Assembly (NCBI RefSeq): GCF_034355335.1
Contig: NZ_CP136422.1
Coordinates: forward strand, 1,801,001 to 1,865,000
Origin: Blautia coccoides
GTDB lineage: Bacteria; Bacillota; Clostridia; Lachnospirales; Lachnospiraceae
DNA: 64,000 nucleotides
Direction: 5' to 3'
The position numbers and the translations under genes are program-made. Of this stretch, positions 43,601-52,303 are shown in pieces. Below the pieces are notes generated by a model. That model did not search any database and had not been told where the DNA came from. It saw nothing but the letters and a program-made list of their open reading frames with translations. Each line of letters opens with the position of its first letter. Positions within the stretch are counted from its first letter, which is position 1.

Positions 43601-44749
43601 GTGAGTGTAATGATTTATCTGGATAATGCGGCAACCACGCTGAAAAAACCGGAATGTGTGAGAAAAGCTGTCTATGAGGCAATGGGCACTCTCGGAAATT
43701 ACGGAAGAGGCGGACATGGGATCACACTTGAAACTTCCAGAAAGATTTATGAGGCCAGGGAAGTCATTGCGGACTTTTTTGGGCTGGGAGATCCTTCAGG
43801 TGTAGTATTTACCTGTAACGCCACGGAGGCGCTGAATACAGTGATCCGCGGGCTTTTTAAGCCTGGGGAGCATGTGGTGACTACAGCCTTGGAGCATAAT
43901 TCCGTTCTCAGACCGCTGTATGAAATGGAGAAGGCCGGAGTATTATTGACTATTCTTCCGGCGGATGAGAACGGAAATATTTCTTATGATGAGATGGAAA
44001 AGGCCATTGGGGATAAGACGAGGGCTGTGATCTGTACACATGCCTCTAATGTTACGGGGAATCTGCTGGATATCAGAAGGATTGGAGAAATCTGCCGCAG
44101 GAAAGGGATTTTATTTGTTCTGGATGCATCCCAGACGGCAGGTTCGGTTCCGATCCGAATGGAAGAATGCGGGATAGACGTGCTCTGCTTTACAGGCCAT
44201 AAGGGGCTTATGGGACCACAGGGGACAGGAGGAATCTGCGTGGGGGAGGAAGTGGAGATCCGGCCTCTGAAGACAGGAGGCAGCGGAATCCATTCTTTTG
44301 AGCGGGAGCATCCCGCGATCATGCCGGGGAGACTGGAAGCGGGTACGCTGAACGGACACGGGATCGTGGGTCTGTGCAGTGCTGTACAGTATGTGAAGGA
44401 AATCGGAGTGGAAAATATCGGGGCACATGAGCGGAAGCTTGCACGGGCTTTTTATGAGGCAGTCAGGGAAATACCGGGAATTAAGGTATACGGGGATTTT
44501 ACGTGCAGAGAGAGAGCTGCAATTGTAACTCTCAATATGGGAGACTATGATTCTGCGCAGGTGAGTGATGAATTATCCTGCACATATGAGATTTATGCCC
44601 GGTCCGGGGCGCACTGTGCACCGCTGATGCATGAGGCGCTGGGAACCCGGGAACAGGGGGCAGTGCGTTTTTCCTTTTCCTGGTTCAATACTATGGAAGA
44701 AGCGGAACAGACAGCAAAAGCATTGAGGGAACTGGCTGCAGAAGACTGA
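43601..44749 (+). CDS. Cysteine desulfurase-like aminotransferase class V
   Basis: 382 residues from GTG 43601 (an ATG three codons later is an alternative). The PLP enzyme starts IYLDNAATTLKKP. It has the His of LEHNSVLRPLY, DASQTAGSVPI, and the lysine motif CFTGHKGLMGPQGTGG near residue 205. The C-terminal RSGAHCAPLMH holds the catalytic Cys. This subgroup is found next to selD and probably releases selenium or sulfur from (seleno)cysteine for SelD. It converges with the metallophosphoesterase gene on the other strand. Confidence 0.92.
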   Translation: MSVMIYLDNAATTLKKPECVRKAVYEAMGTLGNYGRGGHGITLETSRKIYEAREVIADFFGLGDPSGVVFTCNATEALNTVIRGLFKPGEHVVTTALEHNSVLRPLYEMEKAGVLLTILPADENGNISYDEMEKAIGDKTRAVICTHASNVTGNLLDIRRIGEICRRKGILFVLDASQTAGSVPIRMEECGIDVLCFTGHKGLMGPQGTGGICVGEEVEIRPLKTGGSGIHSFEREHPAIMPGRLEAGTLNGHGIVGLCSAVQYVKEIGVENIGAHERKLARAFYEAVREIPGIKVYGDFTCRERAAIVTLNMGDYDSAQVSDELSCTYEIYARSGAHCAPLMHEALGTREQGAVRFSFSWFNTMEEAEQTAKALRELAAED

Positions 44750-44780
44750 GCAGCCGGTTCCCTTAAAAAATACACTGGTT

Positions 44781-45974
44781 TTATTTTGTGAAATAGACAT
44801 CAATGATCATGATTTCGGCATCTGTTCCCACCCGCATGGCCGGACCCCAGACACCTACACCGGAGGTTACGTAGGAATACATATTGTCCTTTTTTAACTC
44901 TCCCCAAGAGTTTTCCCACATAAGTTTTGTGGTCAGATTGCCCGGGAACATCTGGCCGTCGTGGGTATGGCCTGAGAGGTCAATGTCGCATCCGGCATCA
45001 GCCAGTTCCTGAAGCTGTTTGGGCTGATGGTCAATGACCAGTATAGGCTTGTTCGGATCCAGATCTTTGAGAAGTTCGTCAGGTGAAAGGCGGTCTTCCT
45101 TCATTTTTTTAGAGCGCTGCGGGTCTTTGCGGCCTGCCAGATAGAAGGAGTCGTCTATGAGCACTGACTTGTCATCCAGAAGCCGGATTCCGGCCTGTTC
45201 CAGAAAATCGTCCATACGTGCATCGGTATGCTGGCCGTTCTTAACAGGTACCGTAAATCCGGCCAGGAGCTTTTCTTTAAAGTCGTGATTGCCCCAACAG
45301 GCGTATACGCCGTAGGTGCTTTTCAAGTTCTTCAGAATAGAGATGGTTTTTTCAGGATACTGAACAGCATCGTACTCATTGTCGAAGAAGTCACCGGCAA
45401 TGCAGACCAGGTCCACATTCTCCGCATTTATTTTGTCCACCATGGACTTTACATGGTAGGTGCCGATGCTGTAGCCCAGATGCAGGTCTGCGGTGAGAGC
45501 GATTCGCAGATGGTCCAGTTTGCCGCCGGATTTTTCAACTCTTGCCTCGTAGTGATTTACATAGAGGCGGTGTTCATGGATGATTCCGTAGGCACTCAGA
45601 CATATGATAAGGCAGGCGGCGGCACCGCCGCTCAGGATAAAGGTACGCCGTCTAGCCAGGGTTTCATTTTTTATCCAGTTTGTATGTTTTAATATGATCC
45701 TTATGATATCAAAGATAATAATGATAAGTACAATATACAAAAATGTGCCCAGCCAGTAATTGAATAGCCGCTTCAGCCAACTGTGCCAGGGATTGACGGA
45801 GACCAGGTAGGAGGTCAGGGGCGTCAGGCACATAAAAATATATATGCAGAGAAAAACCGCCCGGAAAGGTCTGGATTTCAGGTGCCGGTGGCAGGTGCCT
45901 GTCCAGCGGATCATCCAGCGGACGACATAATAATTGATCAAGAGATAAAATGGTGCAAGTATGATAGCCAGCAT
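44781..45974 (-). CDS. Membrane-anchored metallophosphoesterase
   Basis: 397 residues from the ATG at 45974, with AAAAGGAG six bases upstream; a TTG eight codons earlier is not supported. The N-terminal region has about four membrane helices (LAIILAPFYLLINYYVV, RAVFLCIYIFMCLTPL, FLYIVLIIIIFDIIRIIL, TFILSGGAAACLIICLSAYG). The C-terminal calcineurin-like domain carries TADLHLG, AGDFFDNEYD, WGNHDF and SGHTHDGQMFPG, which bind two metals. YkuE-like enzymes of this type are associated with UDP-lipid or cell-envelope phosphodiesters. The substrate here is unknown. Confidence 0.92.
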   Translation of the reverse strand: MLAIILAPFYLLINYYVVRWMIRWTGTCHRHLKSRPFRAVFLCIYIFMCLTPLTSYLVSVNPWHSWLKRLFNYWLGTFLYIVLIIIIFDIIRIILKHTNWIKNETLARRRTFILSGGAAACLIICLSAYGIIHEHRLYVNHYEARVEKSGGKLDHLRIALTADLHLGYSIGTYHVKSMVDKINAENVDLVCIAGDFFDNEYDAVQYPEKTISILKNLKSTYGVYACWGNHDFKEKLLAGFTVPVKNGQHTDARMDDFLEQAGIRLLDDKSVLIDDSFYLAGRKDPQRSKKMKEDRLSPDELLKDLDPNKPILVIDHQPKQLQELADAGCDIDLSGHTHDGQMFPGNLTTKLMWENSWGELKKDNMYSYVTSGVGVWGPAMRVGTDAEIMIIDVYFTK

Positions 45975-46120
45975 AGCAGACTCCTTTTGTAGATTCAATT
46001 TATTTCTTTCAGAATAAAATAGGTTGGAAGTTTTGTCAAGTATTTACTGAGAACGTATGTTCTGATATAATATAGATAAAGAAAAATTAAGGAAACCATT
46101 CAGTATAGGTTATCGCTCAT

Positions 46121-46145
46121 GACTGTGAGGGTACTGAGCAGTTAC
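46121..46145 (+). repeat. Dispersed GACTGTGAGGGTACTGAGCAGTTAC repeat
   Basis: 25 bases. It ends 22 bases before the TTG start of dinB, so the repeat lies in the leader. Confidence 0.75.
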
Positions 46146-46167
46146 AGATTAAGGAAGTGGGATTAAG

Positions 46168-47481
46168 TTGAAAAACGTCATTTTTCATATTGATGTAAAC
46201 AGCGCATTTCTCTCCTGGGAAGCGGTTTACAGACTTAAAAACGGAGGAAGCGTGGATCTTCGTGATATTCCAAGTGCAGTCGGAGGTGACAGATCAAAAA
46301 GGCGGGGGATCATTCTGGCAAAGTCCATTCCCGCTAAAGCATTCGGTGTCAGGACAGGAGAGCCAATCGTGGATGCCATGCGGAAATGTCCCTCCCTGAC
46401 GATTATCCCATCACACCATGGAATGTATAAGGAATTTTCAAAAAAGTTTATGGATATCCTGAGAGAATACACGCCGGAAGTGGAAAAATACAGCATAGAC
46501 GAAGCATTTATGAATATGACAGGGATGGAGCGGCTTTTGGGGGAACCCGTGGCATTTGCTCATAAGCTCAAGGACCGTATCAGAACGGAGCTGGGATTTA
46601 CGGTAAATATAGGAATCTCCAGCAATAAGCTGTTGGCAAAGATGGCATCTGATTTTCAGAAACCGGACAGAGTGCACACCCTGTTTCCGGAAGAAATTAC
46701 TGAAAAGATGTGGCCCTTGCCGGTATCAGAACTGCTGTTTGTAGGTAGATCCACGGAAAACACCCTGAAAAAGCTGGGAATCTATACCATCGGGGATCTG
46801 GCTGCTGCAGATGTGGAAATTTTGAAGCATCATCTGAAAAAGCATGGGGAGGCCATCTGGAATTCTGCCAACGGCAGGGACAGCGCAGTGGTGGAGGCAG
46901 TGCAGGAGGATAATAAAGGATATGGCAACAGCACAACCATAGCTTTTAATGTGGTGGATGAAGAGACTGCAAAGCAGGTGCTGCTTTCCCTGTGTGAGAC
47001 GGTGGCCTCCAGGCTGCGCAGTGACGGAATGAAAGCGGAAGTGGTCTCAGTCACCATCAAGGACTGTGAATTGCAGTCAGTCTCTCACCAGACCGTGCTG
47101 AAAGCGCCGACAAATATCACCTCCGAACTTTATTTCCATTCCTGCAGGCTGTTCGATGAACTGTGGGATGGAGCACCTATCCGCCTTCTGGGGGTCCGGA
47201 CCAGCCGTGTATCCAGGGAGGAGAGCGGCCGGCAGTTGTCCTTGTTTGATCATACGGATTATGATAAACTGGAGAAAATGGACCAGGCTGTAGATGAGAT
47301 CCGTAAAAAATTCGGAACAGGGGCCATCATGCGTGCCTCCTTCCTGAAACAGCCCATTGAAAATATGGCGGGAGGCCATCCCGAGGGAAAACTTCCGGCT
47401 CCTGAGGTGAGTGCCGCGGAGGGGCTTTCCCAAAACTGGAAGCAAAAAGAAACGGAAGGGAAGGACAAGCAGGATGAGTGA
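46168..47481 (+). CDS. dinB: DNA polymerase IV (Y family)
   Basis: 437 residues from TTG 46168, with AAGGAAGTGG upstream; no ATG is available before the catalytic N-terminus. HIDVNSAFLSWE gives Asp9 and YSIDEAFMNM gives Asp111-Glu112, the palm metal ligands. GVRTGEPI, GISSNKLLAKMASDFQKPD and the helix-hairpin-helix region LPVSELLFVGRSTENTLKKLGIYTIGDLA follow. RQLSLF at about 354-359 is a sliding-clamp-binding motif. The protein carries out translesion synthesis. The following small gene overlaps its stop by 8 bases. Confidence 0.96.
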   Translation: MKNVIFHIDVNSAFLSWEAVYRLKNGGSVDLRDIPSAVGGDRSKRRGIILAKSIPAKAFGVRTGEPIVDAMRKCPSLTIIPSHHGMYKEFSKKFMDILREYTPEVEKYSIDEAFMNMTGMERLLGEPVAFAHKLKDRIRTELGFTVNIGISSNKLLAKMASDFQKPDRVHTLFPEEITEKMWPLPVSELLFVGRSTENTLKKLGIYTIGDLAAADVEILKHHLKKHGEAIWNSANGRDSAVVEAVQEDNKGYGNSTTIAFNVVDEETAKQVLLSLCETVASRLRSDGMKAEVVSVTIKDCELQSVSHQTVLKAPTNITSELYFHSCRLFDELWDGAPIRLLGVRTSRVSREESGRQLSLFDHTDYDKLEKMDQAVDEIRKKFGTGAIMRASFLKQPIENMAGGHPEGKLPAPEVSAAEGLSQNWKQKETEGKDKQDE

Positions 47482-47671
47482 GATAGTAGAAGAATTTGTG
47501 AATGGATACTGCAAGAATTACGATATGGCTAGAAGTGCCATATGTGAATTCATACAGGATGAAAATGGCCTGCATTTTGACAGGGTCGACTGTGATTACG
47601 GTGAATGTCCCCACAGTAAGAACTGTGAAATGATGAATAAAGTTTTTGCAATGACAGAAACAGAAAAATAA
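47474..47671 (+). CDS. Small Cys-containing conserved-looking protein
   Basis: 65 residues, starting inside the last codons of dinB with AAGCAGGA upstream. I do not recognise the family. It contains YCKNYDMARSAICEF and VDCDYGECPHSKNCEMM, a cluster of four cysteines plus a His in the second half that could bind metal. The overlap with dinB implies translational coupling and supports it being real. No function is inferred. Confidence 0.6.
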   Translation: MSEIVEEFVNGYCKNYDMARSAICEFIQDENGLHFDRVDCDYGECPHSKNCEMMNKVFAMTETEK

Positions 47672-47684
47672 GAGAAAGGATAAC

Positions 47685-47710
47685 GTAACTGTGGGTTGAA
47701 GGACAGTTAC
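47685..47710 (+). repeat. Dispersed GTAACTGTGGGTTGAAGGACAGTTAC repeat
   Basis: 26 bases with GTAACTGT at left and ACAGTTAC at right, perfect 8-base complementary ends. It lies 15 bases before the acetyltransferase ATG. Confidence 0.8.
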
Positions 47711-47725
47711 TGGATAACAATATTT

Positions 47726-48169
47726 ATGTTGACGATCAGAGATATCAGAGAGGAAGACAGAGACATATTCTTTAAGATGGAGAAAGAGTTTTACGGCGGT
47801 GAAGCCTGCATTCATACAGTGCCGCAGGAGCATTTTGAGGCTACACTCCAGGAGTGTCTGCGGAGCAAAGAACGCGCCAGAGTGCTGATGCTGGAGGATG
47901 AAAGCGGCGTGAAGGGGTATCTGCTTCTTGCCTTTACGTTCAGCAATGAGGCGGGAGGTCTGACGGTATGGCTGGAGGAACTGTATTTTATGGAAAGTGC
48001 CCGAGGAAAGGGATACGGCAGTGAAGTCTTTGCATGGCTGGAGCAGGAATATTCTCATGCAAAGAGATTCCGTCTGGAGGCTACCTATAGCAACAAGAGA
48101 GCTATTGCCCTGTATGAGCGGCTGGGGTATGAGGAACTGCATTATTTCCAGATGATCAAAGACTTGTAG
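47726..48169 (+). CDS. GNAT family N-acetyltransferase
   Basis: 147 residues from ATG 47726. TIRDIREEDRDIFFKMEKEFY at the start, VWLEELYFMESARGKGYGSEVFAWLEQE (acetyl-CoA R/Q-x-x-G-x-G/A motif), and the ending YSNKRAIALYERLGYEEL are standard GNAT features. The acceptor is unknown. The ribosome site is weak, and a dispersed repeat sits just in front. It converges on the ECF transporter gene. Confidence 0.88.
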   Translation: MLTIRDIREEDRDIFFKMEKEFYGGEACIHTVPQEHFEATLQECLRSKERARVLMLEDESGVKGYLLLAFTFSNEAGGLTVWLEELYFMESARGKGYGSEVFAWLEQEYSHAKRFRLEATYSNKRAIALYERLGYEELHYFQMIKDL

Positions 48170-48193
48170 AAAATAAAGGTTTGTAGATAATAA

Positions 48194-48256
48194 AAGGATG
48201 CGTTTTGATGATACAGTGCCGTCTGCCGGGAACTGTAAAATCTAAAACGCATCCTT
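48194..48256. terminator. Long hairpin between convergent genes
   Basis: AAGGATGCGTTTT (48194-48206) pairs with AAAACGCATCCTT (48244-48256). An inner ACAGT/ACTGT pair extends the fold. T-runs are short on both sides. Confidence 0.7.
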
Positions 48257-48299
48257 GATTCTATCACACAGTGTTGCTGAAAATAAGCCGGGCAGACAC

Positions 48300-48821
48300 T
48301 TACGCGGAGGCGATCATCTGTTTGATATCCGGCACTGCAGTGAGAAGCGGATAGAGGACCAGTGAGATGATCAGTCCGCTGGCACCCTGGATCAGATTGG
48401 ACGGTACGCTTAAAAATGCGGCTGTGCCATATAGGAAGAATTCACACAGGCAGTATCCCCCCGCAACCAGTATCATGTCGATGATGCCGCCGGCCAGAAC
48501 ACCTGCCCAGGCTGTTTTACTGTCTTTTGCTATTTTTTTGTAGGCAAAGGCAGCCAATAGGGCCACCAGGCCTTTTATGGCGAAGGTGATGGGGACATAG
48601 ATAAAATATCCGCCCAGCAGGTCAGCCATACAGGAACCAATACCGGCAGCCAGGAATCCGTAGACAGGGCCAAGAATGATTCCGGACAGAATTACAACGG
48701 CATCTCCCGGATGGATGTAACCGCCTGTTCCGGGTGTGGGAATGCGGATGGACATAGTGGCAACACAGGCCAGAGCCGCGAAAAGTGCGGTCATGACAAT
48801 CTTTTTCGTTTTGTTTTCCAT
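48300..48821 (-). CDS. ECF transporter S component
   Basis: 173 residues from the ATG at 48821, with AAAGGAG upstream. About five to six membrane helices begin KIVMTALFAALACVATMSIRIPTPGTGGYIHPGDAVVILSG, where the PGTGGYIHPGD turn is typical of S components. It would bind a vitamin or cofactor precursor and depend on EcfA/EcfT proteins encoded elsewhere. The substrate cannot be read from sequence, and no riboswitch I can recognise lies upstream. The frame continues upstream to 48923, but that part is a shadow. Confidence 0.88.
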   Translation of the reverse strand: MENKTKKIVMTALFAALACVATMSIRIPTPGTGGYIHPGDAVVILSGIILGPVYGFLAAGIGSCMADLLGGYFIYVPITFAIKGLVALLAAFAYKKIAKDSKTAWAGVLAGGIIDMILVAGGYCLCEFFLYGTAAFLSVPSNLIQGASGLIISLVLYPLLTAVPDIKQMIASA

Positions 48822-48844
48822 GATAACAACTCCTTTAAATAGAC

Positions 48845-48870
48845 CAATTGTTCCGTATTTTACAGTTACA
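48845..48870 (-). repeat. Possible dispersed repeat, degenerate copy
   Basis: On the minus strand GTAACTGTAAAATACGGAACAATTGG, about 24 bases upstream of the ECF gene start. The left half matches the repeat family; the right half is degenerate. Confidence 0.4.
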
Positions 48871-48983
48871 AGCAAAATCCATGCGGAAACGCTTCGGGTG
48901 ACGGGATTCTGCCTGGCTGCCAAACACGTTCTTTCTACACAATATAGCCGAAAATTGGCATTCTATAAAGAGCCAGTTTTATA

Positions 48984-49015
48984 AAAAAAGAGCAGTCCAG
49001 TTTTGGACTGCCCGA
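48984..49015 (-). terminator. Terminator of xpt
   Basis: On the minus strand GCAGTCC-AAAACT-GGACTGC followed by TCTTTTTTT, 8 bases after the xpt stop. Confidence 0.92.
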
Positions 49016-49022
49016 TACAATA

Positions 49023-49595
49023 CTATGCGCGGAAGGTGAGAGAATCGTCGCTCATGGAATCCACAATAGCCAGGGACTCCACACGGATTCCCTTTTCTCT
49101 CAGCGCGTCGCCGCCTTGCTGAAAGCCTTTTTCAATGACAATACCGGCTCCTTCCAGGGTTGCACCGGCTGTCTCTACAATCTCGATCAATCCCTGGAGT
49201 GCGCATCCGTTGGCCAGGAAATCGTCAATGATGAGTACATGGTCATCCGGCTGCAGGAATTTTTTTGATAAGATCACATCGTAAACTTTTTTATGGGTAA
49301 AAGACTGGACTTTAGTTGTATACATCTCTCCGTCCAGGTTCAGGCTCTGGGCTTTTTTTGCAAAAACCACCGGGACGCCGAAATACTGTGCCACGATACA
49401 GGCAATACCGATGCCTGAGGCCTCAATTGTCAGAATTTTTGTGATAGGGGAGTCGGCAAATCTGCGTTTGAACTCTTTGCCAATCTCGTTGATGAATGGT
49501 ATGTCCATCTGGTGGTTCAGGAAACTGTCCACCTTCAGTATATTACCCGGCTTTACCGTGCCGTCTTTAAGAATACGCTCTTTTAAAAGCTGCAT
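49023..49595 (-). CDS. xpt: Xanthine phosphoribosyltransferase
   Basis: 190 residues, [26 protein letters not shown] and [26 protein letters not shown] at the start, and the PRPP loop [21 protein letters not shown] near residues 125-145, identify the Xpt family, which salvages xanthine to XMP. Many xpt genes in Firmicutes have a guanine riboswitch. Here the leader is only about 60 bases after a promoter and contains a GGTATC/GACACC hairpin, not a purine aptamer. Divergent from the nucleosidase gene at 49777. Confidence 0.95.
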   Translation of the reverse strand: MQLLKERILKDGTVKPGNILKVDSFLNHQMDIPFINEIGKEFKRRFADSPITKILTIEASGIGIACIVAQYFGVPVVFAKKAQSLNLDGEMYTTKVQSFTHKKVYDVILSKKFLQPDDHVLIIDDFLANGCALQGLIEIVETAGATLEGAGIVIEKGFQQGGDALREKGIRVESLAIVDSMSDDSLTFRA

Positions 49596-49656
49596 TTGAA
49601 TTCCTCCCTGGTTTTACGTATCCGGGTGTCAGATACCCCGGTTTTTCTGGTAACTA

Positions 49657-49686
49657 CCATAATACGATATTTATACGGGCTTTGCA
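49657..49686 (-). promoter_or_regulatory. Promoter of xpt
   Basis: Minus-strand TTGCAA, 17-base spacer, TATTAT. A GC-rich hairpin (CCGGGGTATCTGACACCCGG on minus) follows in the leader. Confidence 0.7.
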
Positions 49687-49776
49687 ATTTATTTTTGGTT
49701 TTTTTGTAAAAACAGGGGAGAAAATGACACAAAATCTGTACGATTGTGATAAAATAGAAGGCGAGGTAAATAAGTG

Positions 49777-50475
49777 ATGAAAAAAATAGGAATCCTATGT
49801 GCCAGCGATACGGAACTGGCGCCTTTTTTAAATTATATCCGGAATTATAAAACAACAGAAAAGGCCATGCTTAAATTTTATGAAGGGACCATGAAGCAGG
49901 TGGACGTGGTGGCAGTATACAGTGGAGTCTGTAAAGTAAATGCCGCTGTTGCAGCTCAGTTACTGATTGATGTCTATCACGTAGACTGTATCATCAATGG
50001 GGGAACTGCCGGGGGAATGGAGGAAAGTGTACAGCTTTTCGATACGGTCATATCGGAACGTGTGATTTACCATGATGTGGCGGATGACATCCTGACGGAG
50101 TTTCACCCATGGTTAAAAAATAATTATTTCGCGGCAGATAAGAATTTATCAGCCATGGCTAAAAAATACAGCCGTACAGCCAAATACCCTGTCCGTTTCG
50201 GAACAATGGTGACAGGAGAGCAATTCATAGAAGATGAAAAAAGAGAGGAGATCAATAGAAAATATGCCCCTCTCTCTGTTGACATGGAAACAGCCAGTGT
50301 TGCCCATGTCTGCTATGTAAATAAGATTCCGTTTTTGGCAGTCAGGACGATTACAGATACTGTCACACACAAAGGGATAGAGAATTTTGATAAGAACTGT
50401 GAAGCGGCATCTGGGATATCAGCAAAAATCGTTGCAGGGATAGTGGAACAAATAAATCAGAGCTTGTCAGAATGA
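49777..50475 (+). CDS. mtnN: MTA/SAH nucleosidase
   Basis: 232 residues from ATG 49777, with AAGGCGAGG upstream; a GTG immediately before is an alternative. KIGILCASDTELAPFL, INGGTAGGMEESVQLFDTVISERVIYHD, and SVDMETASVAHVCYVNKIPFLAVRTITD carry the nucleosidase residues, with Glu in the DME motif and Asp in TITD. It hydrolyses 5'-methylthioadenosine and S-adenosylhomocysteine, recycling the adenine and ribose parts. The sequence is shorter in the N-terminal loop than E. coli MtnN, but the catalytic residues remain. Confidence 0.92.
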   Translation: MKKIGILCASDTELAPFLNYIRNYKTTEKAMLKFYEGTMKQVDVVAVYSGVCKVNAAVAAQLLIDVYHVDCIINGGTAGGMEESVQLFDTVISERVIYHDVADDILTEFHPWLKNNYFAADKNLSAMAKKYSRTAKYPVRFGTMVTGEQFIEDEKREEINRKYAPLSVDMETASVAHVCYVNKIPFLAVRTITDTVTHKGIENFDKNCEAASGISAKIVAGIVEQINQSLSE

Positions 50476-50509
50476 GGTTTGAGATACACCCGGGAAAGGA
50501 ATAGAAACC

Positions 50510-51784
50510 ATGCTGATAGAAAATGGAAATCAACGGCTGCAGGATTTTACGGAAAAGAATTATAAGGAAACGATTACGGAAGTGACGAAAGGTGTGTGGT
50601 TTGTGTCAGGGCTGGGCCACAGCAATGCAGTTTTTGCGGAGGCTGAGACCAGCGTTATTTTGATCGATACACTGGACACGCGGGAACGGGGCGAAAAGCT
50701 GCTGAAGATCATAAGGGAGTGTACAAACAAAGAAGTGGGAACCATTATATATACCCACAGCCATCCGGACCACCGGGGCGGCGCAGGGGCTTTTGTGGAA
50801 TGCGGTCCGGAGATTATAGCTTTTAAGCCTAAAAACCCTGTTTTAGAGAAAACTGAGCTTTTACAGGATATCCAGAGTCTGCGAGGTGCAAGGCAGTTCG
50901 GCTACACGTTATCGGATGAGGAGGCTATTTCACAGGGGATTGGACCGAGAGAGGGGATAACGCATGGGGAACACCGAGCATTCATCCCGCCCAATACCGT
51001 GTATGATCAGGAGCAGATGATCCGTGAAATAGATGGTGTACAGGTAGAAATGGTCCGTCTTCCCGGCGAGGCGGAGGATCAGATCATGATATGGTTTCCA
51101 CAGAAGGAAGTATTATGCTGTGGAGATAATTACTATGGCTGTTTCCCGAATCTTTATGCAATACGGGGCGGACAATACCGGGATCTGTCAGCATGGATAA
51201 ACAGTTTAGATGTACTTATGTCTTATCCGGCCAAGTTCCTTTTACCTGGGCACACAGGGATTGTTTCCGGTAGAGAAGAAATTAAGAGGACACTGGGGCA
51301 TTTTCGAGGTGCTTTTGAATATATTCTGACGCACACTCTGGAGGGGATGAATTCGGGCAAAGGTCCAGATCAGTTGGCATCGGAAATCCAATTGCCGCCT
51401 GAATATGCGGATCTGCCATATTTGGCAGAACATTATGGCTGTTTGGAATGGACCGTGCGGGCTATTTATACGGCATATCTGGGGTGGTTTGACGGAAATC
51501 CCACCAACCTGCATCCAACGCCTCCGAAAAAACGTTCTCAAAAGATGATAGCATTGATGGGCGGTAGACAGGCTGTTTTGGATGCAGCAAAAAGTGCTGT
51601 CCGTGAAAAGGACTATCAGTGGTGCCTGGAATTATGTGATATACTCCTGGCAGATGAAGCATCAGCCGGTAAAGAGGTCTTTCAGTTAAAGGCCGCTGCA
51701 TTGGAAATGACAGCAGAATATGAGACCAGTGCTAATGGACGGCATTATTATATTGCATATGCCAAAGAGTTGAGGGAAAAATAA
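50510..51784 (+). CDS. Metallo-beta-lactamase-fold alkyl sulfatase-like hydrolase
   Basis: 424 residues. TIIYTHSHPDHRGGAGAF is the HxHxDH zinc motif (about residues 82-94); a second ligand Glu/His follows in THGEHRAF. LLPGHTG carries a further zinc His. The HYGCLEWTVRAIYTAYLGWFDGNPTNLHP segment is the dimerisation domain of SdsA1-type alkyl sulfatases. The C-terminal SCP2-like domain is missing, so the protein is shorter than the 600 or more residues of SdsA1. No signal peptide, so probably cytosolic. The substrate could be a sulfate ester or another ester. Confidence 0.88.
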   Translation: MLIENGNQRLQDFTEKNYKETITEVTKGVWFVSGLGHSNAVFAEAETSVILIDTLDTRERGEKLLKIIRECTNKEVGTIIYTHSHPDHRGGAGAFVECGPEIIAFKPKNPVLEKTELLQDIQSLRGARQFGYTLSDEEAISQGIGPREGITHGEHRAFIPPNTVYDQEQMIREIDGVQVEMVRLPGEAEDQIMIWFPQKEVLCCGDNYYGCFPNLYAIRGGQYRDLSAWINSLDVLMSYPAKFLLPGHTGIVSGREEIKRTLGHFRGAFEYILTHTLEGMNSGKGPDQLASEIQLPPEYADLPYLAEHYGCLEWTVRAIYTAYLGWFDGNPTNLHPTPPKKRSQKMIALMGGRQAVLDAAKSAVREKDYQWCLELCDILLADEASAGKEVFQLKAAALEMTAEYETSANGRHYYIAYAKELREK

Positions 51785-51909
51785 AAGGATGCCCTTTGAC
51801 CGGCGGCATAATTGAGAAAACGATTGGCAGCGTTTTTTTGCCGTAGAAGGTCCTGTATGGATAGTTGTTTGTAACGGTGAAATTACAGAATTTGAAAGGA
51901 AGCGAAGAT

Positions 51910-52140
51910 ATGAAAACGTATGAAGTGATACATGAAATATTTAACCAGTGTCCGGGAAACCATTCCAGAGATAATTTTATTCAAGAAATTGATATGGAGA
52001 GTCCGGAAATATGGCTTAACGCAAAGTTTAGGTCCGAGAAGGAGCTTCGTATGGAGAAGACAGAGAAGGAAGACGGAAGCGTGGTATATGATGTGATGAC
52101 AGCGGATGTACACCAGAGATTTACATTTTCGGAGATTTAG
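51910..52140 (+). CDS. Small hypothetical protein
   Basis: 76 residues from ATG 51910, with AAAGGAAG upstream; a longer frame from 51865 has no RBS. I do not recognise the family. Acidic and charged (EIFNQCPGNHSRDNFIQEIDMESPEIW), with a TADVHQRFTF end. It appears to stand alone between the alkyl sulfatase and CsoR-like genes. Confidence 0.65.
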   Translation: MKTYEVIHEIFNQCPGNHSRDNFIQEIDMESPEIWLNAKFRSEKELRMEKTEKEDGSVVYDVMTADVHQRFTFSEI

Positions 52141-52303
52141 ACGTTGCTTTTACACGGCCTTTTCATGCAGGAAGCATGGAAATCCCCAGACTTGCCGGTG
52201 CAAAAGGTTACAGATATTCTATATCTGTGCTGCGCGGGCTGGTAAACCATTGCTTTTTTTTCTGGGTTTGATATAATAGAGAAAGCGCGAGGAGGAAACC
52301 ACA

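Noticed and set aside
49596..49770. Guanine riboswitch upstream of xpt
   Set aside because: GTATAAATATCGTATTATGG looks like an aptamer start, but it is explained by a -35/-10 promoter and lacks the TCTACC and other core segments.
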